From Mageeibacillus sp. UBA1212 (GTDB lineage: Bacteria > Bacillota > Clostridia > UBA1212): DNA of 64,000 nucleotides. The translations under genes were made by a program, and so were the position numbers. Positions within the stretch are counted from its first letter, which is position 1. Each line of letters begins with the position of its first letter. This document shows, in pieces, positions 57,107-64,000 of this stretch. Under the pieces are notes generated by a model, which saw nothing but the letters and a program-made list of their open reading frames with translations, ran no database searches and was not told the origin of the DNA. The DNA lies in contig DBXM01000002.1 of NCBI GenBank assembly GCA_002309655.1, positions 24,217 to 88,216 of the forward strand, read 5' to 3'.

Positions 57107-57180
57107 AAAATCACCTGTTTTTAGGAAAAATCAAGCGCCGTTCAAGCGCCGTAACAGCCGCGCGCGAACGCACTTTTTGC

Positions 57181-57894
57181 TCAGTCCTCGAACTTGGCCC
57201 CGCACTTCACGCAGAATCTCGCGGCCGGATTTCTTCTCGCGCCGCACCTGCTGCAGAAACGCGCAACCGGCTTGCCGGCGGCTTGTTCCAGAGGTCTTTC
57301 CGAATCGCTTTTCAGAGGCATTTCCTGAGATTTTTCCGTAGACCCCTCGGGGACCGCCGCCGGCCTGAACCGGTAGTTAACCTCACCAAGAAACGCTTCC
57401 CTCGGCACTTCATAAACCTCGCGCCTCACCGACCCGATGTCCCTTTCGAGTTCTTCACGGTCCGGCTGCACTTCGGCGCGGAACGAAGTCCTGAAGACCT
57501 CGTTTCTATTGTCATCGATGCCGAGCGCCGCCTTGAGCGTCTTCTCCGACTCCTCTGTCAGCAGGAAGGACACGATCTTGACCTTCGCGGTGATTCCCCG
57601 CTCCGCCATCAGCGACTCGAGCTCCCTCGCGGCGCGCTCCTCTATATTCTTGACCACGCTGGTCTCCGACATCTTCGCGAAGGCGACGGAAATCAGCTGC
57701 GGCATCATGCTTTTAAGCTCCGCTGCCGGATCCTGTCCGCTCGTGAACGCCTTCCTGTCGCACTCCGAAACGTCGACCTGCCCCGCGATTCTACCCGCAA
57801 CGTCGACCGCCACTCCCGGCATCTCGTATCTCTCCACAAAAGGAACGGGCTTTGGCGTCCCGAACTTTATCGAAAACGGTTCAATCTTTTTCAT
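57181..57894 (-). CDS. Possible separate internal product of the SPFH-zinc ribbon part
   Basis: In-frame ATG at 57894 is preceded by GGAGGCTTCTTT with 8-base spacing, a ribosome site as good as any in the window. Initiation there would give a 237-residue SPFH-like/zinc-ribbon protein identical to the C-terminal part of the longer one. It may be a true second start or a scar of a past gene fusion. Alternative to, not in addition to, a distinct gene. Confidence 0.4.
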   Translation of the reverse strand: MKKIEPFSIKFGTPKPVPFVERYEMPGVAVDVAGRIAGQVDVSECDRKAFTSGQDPAAELKSMMPQLISVAFAKMSETSVVKNIEERAARELESLMAERGITAKVKIVSFLLTEESEKTLKAALGIDDNRNEVFRTSFRAEVQPDREELERDIGSVRREVYEVPREAFLGEVNYRFRPAAVPEGSTEKSQEMPLKSDSERPLEQAAGKPVARFCSRCGARRNPAARFCVKCGAKFED

Positions 57895-58443
57895 AAAGAA
57901 GCCTCCTCTGCGTAAGCCTGAACGGCTGTTAACAATGACTTCACTGTCTACTTCAGGAACTGACTCACGCGGATGCTTGTCGATCTCCAGCTGTGAAAAA
58001 ATCGCCGCGCGCCTTCTCTGTTCCTCTTCAAACTCTTTCTGCTTGCGCTCCAGCCTCTCCCGCTCTACACGCGCGTCACGCGAGTTCTGCTGCTGAAGCC
58101 GCATTTGTCTTTTCCGCTCTTCCAGATATTTATGCAAAACCGCAAGCGGATCCTCCGCGGCTCTAAGCTCTCTGTCGAAGCCGGCAAGCGCGTTATAGTC
58201 GGCGTCGGTGCAGATGTCGGCGTCGCAGTCCACATCGTGTGAAAGCCTGTTCCTGATCCACCGTAGGCGCTTCAAAGTCTCATACTTCGAGTTCCAGCCG
58301 TGAACCTTCCACAGCCCCGTGCTCCAAATCTTCTCCATCTGCCGGATGTACTCGGAAACGCCCTCCTGGGAAGCGTACGCGTCGCGCAGGAAATTGTCGA
58401 CTCTTTTATATAGGTCAAGGAATTGAATGTTGAGTTCGCGCAT
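57181..58443 (-). CDS. DUF6548-like + SPFH-like + zinc ribbon fusion protein
   Basis: A 420-residue protein. Residues 1-115 resemble the DUF6548 type: FLDLYKRVDNFLRDAY..., LRWIRNRLSHDVDCD, CT.ADY..L..F.RELRAAEDPLAVLHKYL. Residues 115-180 are a charged helical linker with the sequence LERKQKEFEEEQRRRAA. From Met184 (MKKIEPFSIKFG) to about 350 the chain looks like the band-7/SPFH 'virion core protein' family, with SPFH-like helices (SECDRKAFTSGQDPAAELKSMMPQLISVAFAKM, ELESLMAERGITAKVKIVSFLLTEESEKTLKAALG). A C-terminal zinc ribbon (CSRCGARRNPAARFCVKCGAKF) ends it. Codon Met184 has a strong ribosome site in front. Confidence 0.7.
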   Translation of the reverse strand: MRELNIQFLDLYKRVDNFLRDAYASQEGVSEYIRQMEKIWSTGLWKVHGWNSKYETLKRLRWIRNRLSHDVDCDADICTDADYNALAGFDRELRAAEDPLAVLHKYLEERKRQMRLQQQNSRDARVERERLERKQKEFEEEQRRRAAIFSQLEIDKHPRESVPEVDSEVIVNSRSGLRRGGFFMKKIEPFSIKFGTPKPVPFVERYEMPGVAVDVAGRIAGQVDVSECDRKAFTSGQDPAAELKSMMPQLISVAFAKMSETSVVKNIEERAARELESLMAERGITAKVKIVSFLLTEESEKTLKAALGIDDNRNEVFRTSFRAEVQPDREELERDIGSVRREVYEVPREAFLGEVNYRFRPAAVPEGSTEKSQEMPLKSDSERPLEQAAGKPVARFCSRCGARRNPAARFCVKCGAKFED

Positions 58444-58639
58444 AATCCCGTTTCCCGCTTCCGCTGAAATATTTCAAATCCTGTCGCGCTCCCAGACACC
58501 CGAAAACGCCCTTAAAAACGCTTCTTCCCGAAAACGTTACGTAACTCTCCCAAATCTCAGGAATGCCCGCAAATGCGCTTAAAACGCGTCTAAAAGCAAT
58601 TTAGCGGCTTAGAAGCGAATCCAAGCACCGTTGCTTTCA

Positions 58640-59038
58640 TTATCCCGCCTTTTCCGCGTTGTTGAGTACGGTCTCGACACGGTTCAGCGTCCGGAAAAAC
58701 CTGTGCGTCGCGATCATCGGCCCGAAGCAGCAGCAACCCAGCATGTTCCACCAGAACATATGCTTCCACGACGTGTGCGGCCCCTCGATCTCGAGACCTT
58801 CCGCCACCGCCTTCAGCTCCTCCGCGACGTTCGCCATCCACACGAGCGTGTAGATAAAAAGCGTCGGCACGCCAAGCAGGTACGCCTGCCAGTACGGCCT
58901 CACCCAGTGCCCCAGAATCTCCTCCAGCTCCCTCTGCAGCCCGCCAAGCGGCATGTAAAAGAGGAAGAAAAGCCCCGCCGTAAAAAAGTCTATAAACCCG
59001 AGCAAAAAGCCCGGCCTCTTCGTGTGTCTGAATCTCAT
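58640..59038 (-). CDS. DUF4234-like small membrane protein
   Basis: A 132-residue protein beginning MRFRHTKRPGFLLGFIDFFTAGLFFLFYMPLGGLQRELEEILG, with a second helix (PYWQAYLLGVPTLFIYTLVWMANVAEELK) and a third short hydrophobic stretch (WWNMLGCCCFGPMIATHRFF). The repeated ring pattern 'FLL.F.T.G.F..FY.....' fits DUF4234-type proteins of unknown role. The start is uncertain: ATG 59038 or TTG 59071, both with weak ribosome sites. It lies 52 bases downstream of the next zinc-ribbon gene. Confidence 0.65.
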   Translation of the reverse strand: MRFRHTKRPGFLLGFIDFFTAGLFFLFYMPLGGLQRELEEILGHWVRPYWQAYLLGVPTLFIYTLVWMANVAEELKAVAEGLEIEGPHTSWKHMFWWNMLGCCCFGPMIATHRFFRTLNRVETVLNNAEKAG

Positions 59039-59090
59039 TTCCCGTACAAAAGCCTCAAACGCGAGCCTCAAAAAGCCGCCCGCGCCGCCT

Positions 59091-59483
59091 CTAAAGCCCG
59101 AACCCGATTGCCGCCGCTATAAAGAAGAGCAAATAACCCGGCGTAACAAATCCGGTCGGAAGCGGTCCGCTCAGCGCCATAAAAAATATCGCCGCACCCG
59201 CGAGCATGAGCACAAGCATCAAAATGAGCAGCTTCTTTCTATCCGGAAGCGACTCCCACTTCCGGCTCGCGGCGGACTTTTCCGGGCGTTCCTCTGCCTT
59301 CGCGGCATTCGAGGTTTTCGCGTTTTTCGCCTGTTTTTCAGCCGCCTCACGGCTCTCGTCGACCACCGAGATCGAATCCTTCGTTATCTTGACCTTCGCG
59401 CCGCACTTGTTGCAGTAAAAAGCCCTCAATCTACCGTCAAGCCTGTTCAGCGTCGAACACCTCGGGCACGTAATCTCCTTCAT
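59091..59483 (-). CDS. Zinc-ribbon membrane protein
   Basis: A 130-residue protein: N-terminal zinc ribbon (KEITCPRCSTLNRLDGRLRAFYCNKCGAKVKI), a long charged linker (EKQAKNAKTSNAAKAEERPEKSAASRKWESLP) and two membrane helices at the C-terminus (KKLLILMLVLMLAGAAIFFMALSG, VTPGYLLFFIAAAIGFG). ATG 59483 is chosen over GTG 59492 because GGAGGTGA lies 6 bases upstream of the ATG. Function unknown; domain-wise like a miniature of its neighbours. Confidence 0.7.
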   Translation of the reverse strand: MKEITCPRCSTLNRLDGRLRAFYCNKCGAKVKITKDSISVVDESREAAEKQAKNAKTSNAAKAEERPEKSAASRKWESLPDRKKLLILMLVLMLAGAAIFFMALSGPLPTGFVTPGYLLFFIAAAIGFGL

Positions 59484-59574
59484 TCCGCTCACCTCCCGAA
59501 CGAACCAAAGCCGGCTCCAAAAGCCGCCACCAAGATTATACCAAATCCCGGCACGGGTTTAAAGGCAGAAACGA

Positions 59575-60105
59575 TTAATATAATTCATCTGCGTTCAAAT
59601 CAAAAAATGCATCAATTAAATCCTCATCATCAACGTCTCCAAAACCTTCATCCAGCCAAGCCTCAATGTCATCGAAATTGAATGAAAACGTGTCATCTTT
59701 TACTAACGGGAATCCCTCAAAAGTCTGGTTTAAGTTATTAGAAGCAAAGTCATAATCCTTTTGAAAAAATATAGTGTAGTTGTAATTTCTGGATGTATTC
59801 GGCCGCGGTACAGCTAATCGAAAAAAAAGATCCTCAATCCCAATAGATGGGTACGAATATGCAGATATTTTAATATTGTATGTATCCCCGAAATCGTTCA
59901 TCAAAGGCCAAAGATTACTCCGCGAAGTATCGGTATATACTGTTAGGGTATAGTCACTACTGCACCCATTCTCAAGAAACTCTTTTCCTAAGTTATCGTC
60001 AAAAGCCATCAGGATGCCTCGATTTTCAGCAAACGCAAATAGCTGACGGAGGGTCTGCTTGAACATCTCGTGTCTTTTATATGATTTTCGTTTTTCCGAG
60101 TTCAT
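59575..60105 (-). CDS. Unknown AT-rich gene, acidic product
   Basis: A 176-residue soluble, acidic protein without recognised family: DNLGKEFLENGCSSDYTLTVYTDTSRSNLWPLMNDFGDTYNIKISAYSYPSIGIEDLFFRLAVPRPNTSRNYNYTIFFQKDYDFASNNLNQTFEGFPLVKDDTFSFNFDDIEAWLDEG. The DNA is clearly more AT-rich than neighbouring genes and uses AT-ending codons, like the helicase gene at 60501-62360, so it may be an acquired gene. ATG 60105 follows GGTGAT. Confidence 0.55.
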   Translation of the reverse strand: MNSEKRKSYKRHEMFKQTLRQLFAFAENRGILMAFDDNLGKEFLENGCSSDYTLTVYTDTSRSNLWPLMNDFGDTYNIKISAYSYPSIGIEDLFFRLAVPRPNTSRNYNYTIFFQKDYDFASNNLNQTFEGFPLVKDDTFSFNFDDIEAWLDEGFGDVDDEDLIDAFFDLNADELY

Positions 60106-60176
60106 ATCACCAATTTGTAATTATCGTATCGTCTAAAGTCTTTTTGTGAGCCAAAAACCTTGCCCTAATGCACTGG

Positions 60177-60470
60177 TCAAACTCTGTTCTTCAGAATATC
60201 CGTCGCCAGCTCAAGCATCCTGAACGACAGGTCGCGAACCGCGGTAATCTCGTCGTAAACCGCATCCTCCGACAGCACGCCCGCCGCCACGCCTTCGGGA
60301 AGCTCCGCGTCACGGTCATCGTACCACTCCTCGCTGCCGTAGTAGTCGAAAAGCGCCGTCATCTTCTCGCCAAGCTTCTCCATGCGGGCAACCTGCTTCT
60401 CAAGGTCAGCGGTCGCCTTCGTGCAGGCGGTAAGTGTTTTTTCCATTTTCTTGATACGTTCGATGTCCAT
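60177..60470 (-). CDS. DUF4298-family small protein
   Basis: A 97-residue helical protein from ATG 60470: MDIERIKKMEKTLTACTKATADLEKQVARMEKLGEKMTALFDYYGSEEWYDDRDAELPEGVAAGVLSEDAVYDEITAVRDLSFRMLELA. The pattern 'RI..ME..L......L.......L..YY.S..W..D......LP.GV..GVLSEDAVYD' is that of DUF4298, a family of unknown function common in Firmicutes. Its composition is GC-rich and host-like, unlike the two AT-rich genes on either side. The ribosome site is weak (TGAGG). Confidence 0.82.
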   Translation of the reverse strand: MDIERIKKMEKTLTACTKATADLEKQVARMEKLGEKMTALFDYYGSEEWYDDRDAELPEGVAAGVLSEDAVYDEITAVRDLSFRMLELATDILKNRV

Positions 60471-60500
60471 AGTTGCCTCAAAAAAAGTCATCATTTTAAT

Positions 60501-62360
60501 TCATTCTAATTGAGTTTCTTTATCAAAAATCTTTTTAAAGTATTCAGCCAAAGCCTTGTCCTGACAGTATACATAACAGCCCTTCTGACCTCTGGAAAGA
60601 AGAGTCTTATACGTATTTCTTATAATCCTGTCTGCCTGTTTTCTGTCAGCGTCAGTCTTAACCCCGATTATAGATTTGTCCGACCTTGCTCTTTCCCTAT
60701 AATCAGTAATTACCTTGCCGTCCCTGTACTGCATATCGAGTCCAATAATTACTCCCGCGTAATCAAATTCCAACCCCTGTGTTGAATGTATGCATCCAAC
60801 CTGCTCGAAAGAATTCGCACCTGTGGCAAAACTGTTTGTATCAAAGTTCCACTGCGCTTCAAATCCTCCGGGAAGAACGATATCAATCTTAGTTTTATCG
60901 TGCTGACTATTCCACGGATAGCAGTAACCAGCTATCATCCTTGCCTTATTATTTGTATTTTTCAACCGTAAAGCCTCCCGCATCTCGCAAGGATCGTCAA
61001 AAATTCTAATATCGTAGTCAATATCAAAAAGTGTATTTGCAGTTTTTCGTATTTGAAGAATATTGTCCAAAAACGCTATGTACCCGTCTGAACCGTTGCA
61101 TCTAAACTGTGAAACCAAAACGAGGTTTTCATCACAGTGAACCACTGAGCCAAGCGCTTCCGCTTGCCTTTTTATTTCAGCAATACTGCCTATATCTTTC
61201 ATAGTAACCACCTGATCCTCGTCAATAAAAAATACGCTGATTTTGGCAGCATTGATTATTTCCTTTATCTGGTTTTCACCAAGGTTTCCATAGATGCCGG
61301 ATTTAAGCATTAACCGATGAGCTTCATCTGCAAGAATACAGTCATACGTATCCTTTGGCACATCGACAAAGCTTCCAGATCCTTTAAAAAGATTTTTCAG
61401 AAATCCGAGAGTGTGTTTCCCTTTAATAAGACTCTCCGAAAAAACGAATCGAGGCGCACTGTTTTTCGTGACATAGACGCATGAATACTTGTTGTTGATT
61501 ATCTTTGCAAGAAGATTTATTGCAATTACCGATTTTCCTGTACCAGGCCCGCCTTGAACGATAATTGTGTGCTTGGAATCATCCTTAATTGAGTTTTCTA
61601 CCAATTTTAAAACTGTAGCGTAGGCAACCTGCTGTTCGTCTATCATTATAAAATCTTCGTTGCCGTTGAGGACCTTTCCGACGACTGATTGCAGCGAAAC
61701 AGACGGCTTCAGCTTGCCGTTTTCAACAATTTCAAAAAGTTTCTTAGAAGATTTTAGGTTAACGTATTTCGCGATGAAATCCTGGAGTTTTGTTCCGTCC
61801 TGCTGAAGAAAAACCGGAGCGTCTTTTATTGCTTCAGTATAAAGCGGGTTACAAATCTGCCCTCTTTTCTCCTCTTTGTAGTTGTGTAGATATGCACAAG
61901 GAATAAGCCCTATTTCATTTTCGCGCACGCTTTCATTAAAATGCTCAATGAATTTAGCGTATGAATACGCCTGTTGTGATGGATGGACAACGTCTCTCAA
62001 AGCACCGCCCGTAAACGCTCTGACAAGGTTCTCACGGCTTAAAGCAGTGCACTCGGTCCACTGCTTTAGCTCGATTATTACGATGTTATCCTTAGAACCG
62101 TCATTGCCGCCTACCATAAAATCAACACGTTTTGAAGTTAACGGAATTTGATACTCAAGAGCAACTTGAACGTCATCGTCAATACGGGTATCAGATATGA
62201 TGTTCGACATCTGAGGCAGAGAATTCTTCCACGAGTTAAACTCAGCGAGACTTTCTTTTGCAATTCCGAACTTAGTAAAAAGAGTGTCAATTCTATCTGC
62301 AATTATGCCGTTAATAGTATCTTTTCTAAAAGATGCTTTCGTTCCGGAATAAACTATCAT
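60501..62360 (-). CDS. Nuclease-helicase protein: PD-(D/E)XK domain + DUF2075 SF1 ATPase
   Basis: A 619-residue protein. Residues about 50-145 look like a PD-(D/E)XK nuclease: VALEYQIPLTSKRVDFMVGG (Asp80), IVIIELKQW (Glu97, Lys99) and the following HPSQQAYSYAKF (Gln and Tyr as in restriction-like nucleases). The DUF2075 ATPase core follows: Walker A GGPGTGKS (269-276), ADEAH (343-347), IDEDQVVT, and helicase motifs IHSTQGLEFDYAGVIIGL and RNTYKTLLSRGQKGCYVYC. DUF2075 proteins with a nuclease domain are often phage-defence or DNA-processing genes. The DNA is AT-rich, indicating acquisition. Start preceded by GAGGAAAAGAA. Confidence 0.85.
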   Translation of the reverse strand: MIVYSGTKASFRKDTINGIIADRIDTLFTKFGIAKESLAEFNSWKNSLPQMSNIISDTRIDDDVQVALEYQIPLTSKRVDFMVGGNDGSKDNIVIIELKQWTECTALSRENLVRAFTGGALRDVVHPSQQAYSYAKFIEHFNESVRENEIGLIPCAYLHNYKEEKRGQICNPLYTEAIKDAPVFLQQDGTKLQDFIAKYVNLKSSKKLFEIVENGKLKPSVSLQSVVGKVLNGNEDFIMIDEQQVAYATVLKLVENSIKDDSKHTIIVQGGPGTGKSVIAINLLAKIINNKYSCVYVTKNSAPRFVFSESLIKGKHTLGFLKNLFKGSGSFVDVPKDTYDCILADEAHRLMLKSGIYGNLGENQIKEIINAAKISVFFIDEDQVVTMKDIGSIAEIKRQAEALGSVVHCDENLVLVSQFRCNGSDGYIAFLDNILQIRKTANTLFDIDYDIRIFDDPCEMREALRLKNTNNKARMIAGYCYPWNSQHDKTKIDIVLPGGFEAQWNFDTNSFATGANSFEQVGCIHSTQGLEFDYAGVIIGLDMQYRDGKVITDYRERARSDKSIIGVKTDADRKQADRIIRNTYKTLLSRGQKGCYVYCQDKALAEYFKKIFDKETQLE

Positions 62361-62369
62361 TTCTTTTCC

Positions 62370-62690
62370 TCACAGCTTATTATATTTCTTCGCGGTCCCC
62401 TTCGCCTTTTCGACCGGGTACTTCGCCTCGTTTTTGTCCATTTTCCGGTTCACCAGTTCGTCGATGTCCAGGTCGAGTTTTTGAACCATGTCGACGCAGT
62501 ATACTATCACGTCGGCGAGTTCGTCCTTGACGTCGTCAAGCTTGTAGTTTTCCTCGTCCCACTGGAAGCACTCGAGCAGTTCGCCGGCTTCGATTGAGAT
62601 CGATTTCGCGAGGTTCGCGGGCGAGTGGAATTGGTCCCAGTCGCGATCTTCGGTAAACCTGCGGATTCGTTTGAGCGTTGATTTTTTCAC
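62370..62690 (-). CDS. MazG-like nucleotide pyrophosphohydrolase
   Basis: A 106-residue all-alpha NTP pyrophosphatase: RDWDQFHSPANLAKSISIEAGELLECFQWDEE with the metal-binding E-x-x-E pair, and DVKDELADVIVYCVDMVQKLDLDIDELVNRKMDKNEAKYPVEKAKG with E..D. The ending KN..KYP..KAKG is typical of the MazG-related family that hydrolyses non-canonical NTPs or ppGpp-like compounds. Start GTG 62690 follows AAGGAGGTC. It is the first gene before the AT-rich helicase and shares its strand; 10 bases separate them, so expression is probably joint. Confidence 0.87.
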   Translation of the reverse strand: MKKSTLKRIRRFTEDRDWDQFHSPANLAKSISIEAGELLECFQWDEENYKLDDVKDELADVIVYCVDMVQKLDLDIDELVNRKMDKNEAKYPVEKAKGTAKKYNKL

Positions 62691-62751
62691 TTTAGACCTC
62701 CTTGAAAGAGAGTTCCGTGCGGAACCCGGGAAATGTTTTGTGCTGTGGAAA

Positions 62752-62780
62752 ATTGTACCACAATCGAGCGTTTAATTCAA
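62752..62780 (-). promoter_or_regulatory. Promoter of the MazG-like gene (and probably the helicase)
   Basis: Minus strand: TTGAAT (62775-62780), a 17-base spacer, TACAAT (62752-62757). Between promoter and gene is a small inverted repeat, gttccg-tgcggaac (about 62712-62725). Confidence 0.7.
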
Positions 62781-62815
62781 CGAAAAGGCTTCCCGCCCTG
62801 CTGGTAAAGCCCTGC

Positions 62816-64000
62816 TCACGCCTTCCTGAGCACCCTTTTGTAGCGGTCGACCGGCATGGGGAGATCCGACTCGCTGGACGTGAACACTTTGCGCACCACG
62901 ACCGCCACGTCTCCGTTTTGGCCAGGGACGATGACCTTGTCGCCCGGTTCCACGTCGCGGATATCGCACAGGTAGTCGTACTCCCTTTCACTCGCCGGGA
63001 ACGTGACGCTCACAAACTTCAAAACGCGGCCGCCGTCGTTCGTTTTCGCCGGCTTGCGGAAAATGAATTCGTCGCACGAGAGCCACGCGACACGCTCGTT
63101 GTCGTAGTAAAAGTCGATCCTGCTTTTCGCGCGGTTCCACTCGCACGTGTCGTACTTGAAAACAGTTTCCGCTCCCGTATCCGCTCCGGGTTCGAAGGAC
63201 GTCTCGAGGTTGACCGCTTCGAATTCGACCTCGGTGACAAGGTCGCAGTGTTCGAGTTCGGTGACCGTCCAAATGATCGGTTCGGGGAGCGCCTGGCGCC
63301 ATTTAGGGAGGCGTTTTACCGTTACCGACGAGAGGCTGTTTTCGCCTTCTTTTAGGTCGTTTTTGCGGGTTTTATACCTGATCGTCATCTCCGCGCGGTA
63401 GCCGTCCAAGGCAATCACCGAAAAAATCGCGGGAAAATGAAGCGAGATTGAGGTCTGAAAATAGTCTTCGGGAATGCGGGCCTTTGTCTCTTCGAGCGAC
63501 TTTTTGACGTTGATAAGGACGTTCGCGTAGCCGAAGAAATCATTTTTGGCGGCGCGGCGGCGGGCGGCAAGGCCTGCTTCCAGGAAGAACCTGTAGGCGT
63601 TGATCTGGTCTTCGGGGCGGTCGCTTCTCTGCGAGGCCATGATGCCCATACGGATGGCGGCGTCGGCGAAGGCGCCTTCGTTTCCGTGCAGGAACTGGTT
63701 GCGCGCGTCTTCATAGACAAGGGCGTAGAGGTTTTCGGCGGTGCGTTCGCTTTTTCTGCAGGCGTAGCCGTGGCGGAACATGTCGCCGAGCTTGTACATG
63801 CCCTCGTGGAGTCCGTTGGCGGCCGAGATCACGAACATTTCGTACGCTTTTTCGTACTCGGGAACGCCGTCCGTGCACCTGCCGTAGTAGTAGATGTAGC
63901 CGAGCGTGTTAGCGTACCCGGGGGCGCCGGTCTTGTCGAAAAGGCGGATCATGCAGTCGCGGGCTGCCGGCCAGTCGCACGCGTAGAGGCGGTTGCCGCT
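62816..64000 (-). CDS. Sel1-repeat-like protein (partial, start beyond the window)
   Basis: The frame is open to the window's right edge (codons before Met at 63952 read ...GNRLYACDWPAARDC), so the N-terminus is missing; at least 394 residues are present. Residues near 63950-63600 form Sel1/TPR-like repeats (GAPGYANTLGYIYYYGRC..GVPEYEKAYEMFVISAANGLHEGMYKLGDMFRHGYACRKSERTAENLYALVYEDARNQFLHG). The C-terminal part is a beta-rich domain ending in a basic (DVEPGDKVIVPGQNGDVAVVVRKVFTSSESDLPMPVDRYKRVLRKA) segment. Function unknown; Sel1 repeats usually serve protein-protein contact. Confidence 0.75.
   Translation of the reverse strand, partial: SGNRLYACDWPAARDCMIRLFDKTGAPGYANTLGYIYYYGRCTDGVPEYEKAYEMFVISAANGLHEGMYKLGDMFRHGYACRKSERTAENLYALVYEDARNQFLHGNEGAFADAAIRMGIMASQRSDRPEDQINAYRFFLEAGLAARRRAAKNDFFGYANVLINVKKSLEETKARIPEDYFQTSISLHFPAIFSVIALDGYRAEMTIRYKTRKNDLKEGENSLSSVTVKRLPKWRQALPEPIIWTVTELEHCDLVTEVEFEAVNLETSFEPGADTGAETVFKYDTCEWNRAKSRIDFYYDNERVAWLSCDEFIFRKPAKTNDGGRVLKFVSVTFPASEREYDYLCDIRDVEPGDKVIVPGQNGDVAVVVRKVFTSSESDLPMPVDRYKRVLRKA

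Overview
The window looks like chromosome of a moderately GC-rich anaerobic Firmicute (class Clostridia). The evidence is a def-fmt-rlmN-PP2C-PASTA kinase-rsgA-rpe-rqcH cluster, CtsR, a YerC-type regulator at the head of a his operon that uses HisZ plus short HisG, purine-rich Shine-Dalgarno sites with many TTG/GTG starts, and rubrerythrin plus superoxide reductase for oxygen defence. No rRNA, CRISPR array, prophage or insertion sequence was recognised. Most genes lie on the minus strand.

Layout. 1-9.1 kb: translation and cell-envelope signalling cluster (def, fmt, rlmN, PP2C phosphatase, PASTA kinase, rsgA, rpe, an HPr-kinase-like protein with a degenerate P-loop, and the first codons of rqcH). 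9.2-12 kb: small membrane proteins, hisS, tRNA-Lys. 12.3-15 kb: a DMT transporter, a class-I amidotransferase-like hydrolase and a membrane protein. 15.1-17.7 kb: oxidative-stress genes (rubrerythrin, desulfoferrodoxin, OhrR-like MarR regulator, flavin-binding protein, TSCPD protein) with a consensus promoter overlaid by a perfect 24-bp palindrome. 17.9-22.7 kb: an MreB paralogue, an aldo/keto reductase, ctsR with its own operator, the NAD(P)HX repair enzyme, tRNA-Arg. 22.8-24 kb: a GH63-like glycosidase. 24.2-27 kb: dinB with a small linked gene, divergent from an Xre repressor and an ImmA/IrrE metallopeptidase; two identical-class operators sit in the dinB promoter. 27.1-32.8 kb: GH78 rhamnosidase, nitroreductase, an unknown protein and an orphan solute-binding lipoprotein. 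33-41.5 kb: mostly uncharacterised proteins, including a 410-residue protein that looks like a PolC DNA polymerase core lacking its catalytic block. 41.6-44.8 kb: ABC exporter. 44.9-53 kb: complete-looking his operon (yerC/hisR-Z-G-D-C-B-H-A-F-IE). 53.3-64 kb: sialate O-acetylesterase lipoprotein, flavoprotein, several zinc-ribbon proteins, an AT-rich stretch with a nuclease-helicase (DUF2075), a MazG-like enzyme and a Sel1-repeat protein cut by the window end.

The most promising systems are: (1) the Xre/ImmA-IrrE/dinB locus, which has the parts of a DdrO/IrrE-like, LexA-independent DNA-damage response; (2) the PolC-derived protein without catalytic aspartates; (3) the OhrR-like regulon with its palindromic operator; (4) a nuclease-helicase gene in a compositionally foreign patch that could be an antiviral gene. 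Functional statements come from recognising motifs by eye; no database search was run.
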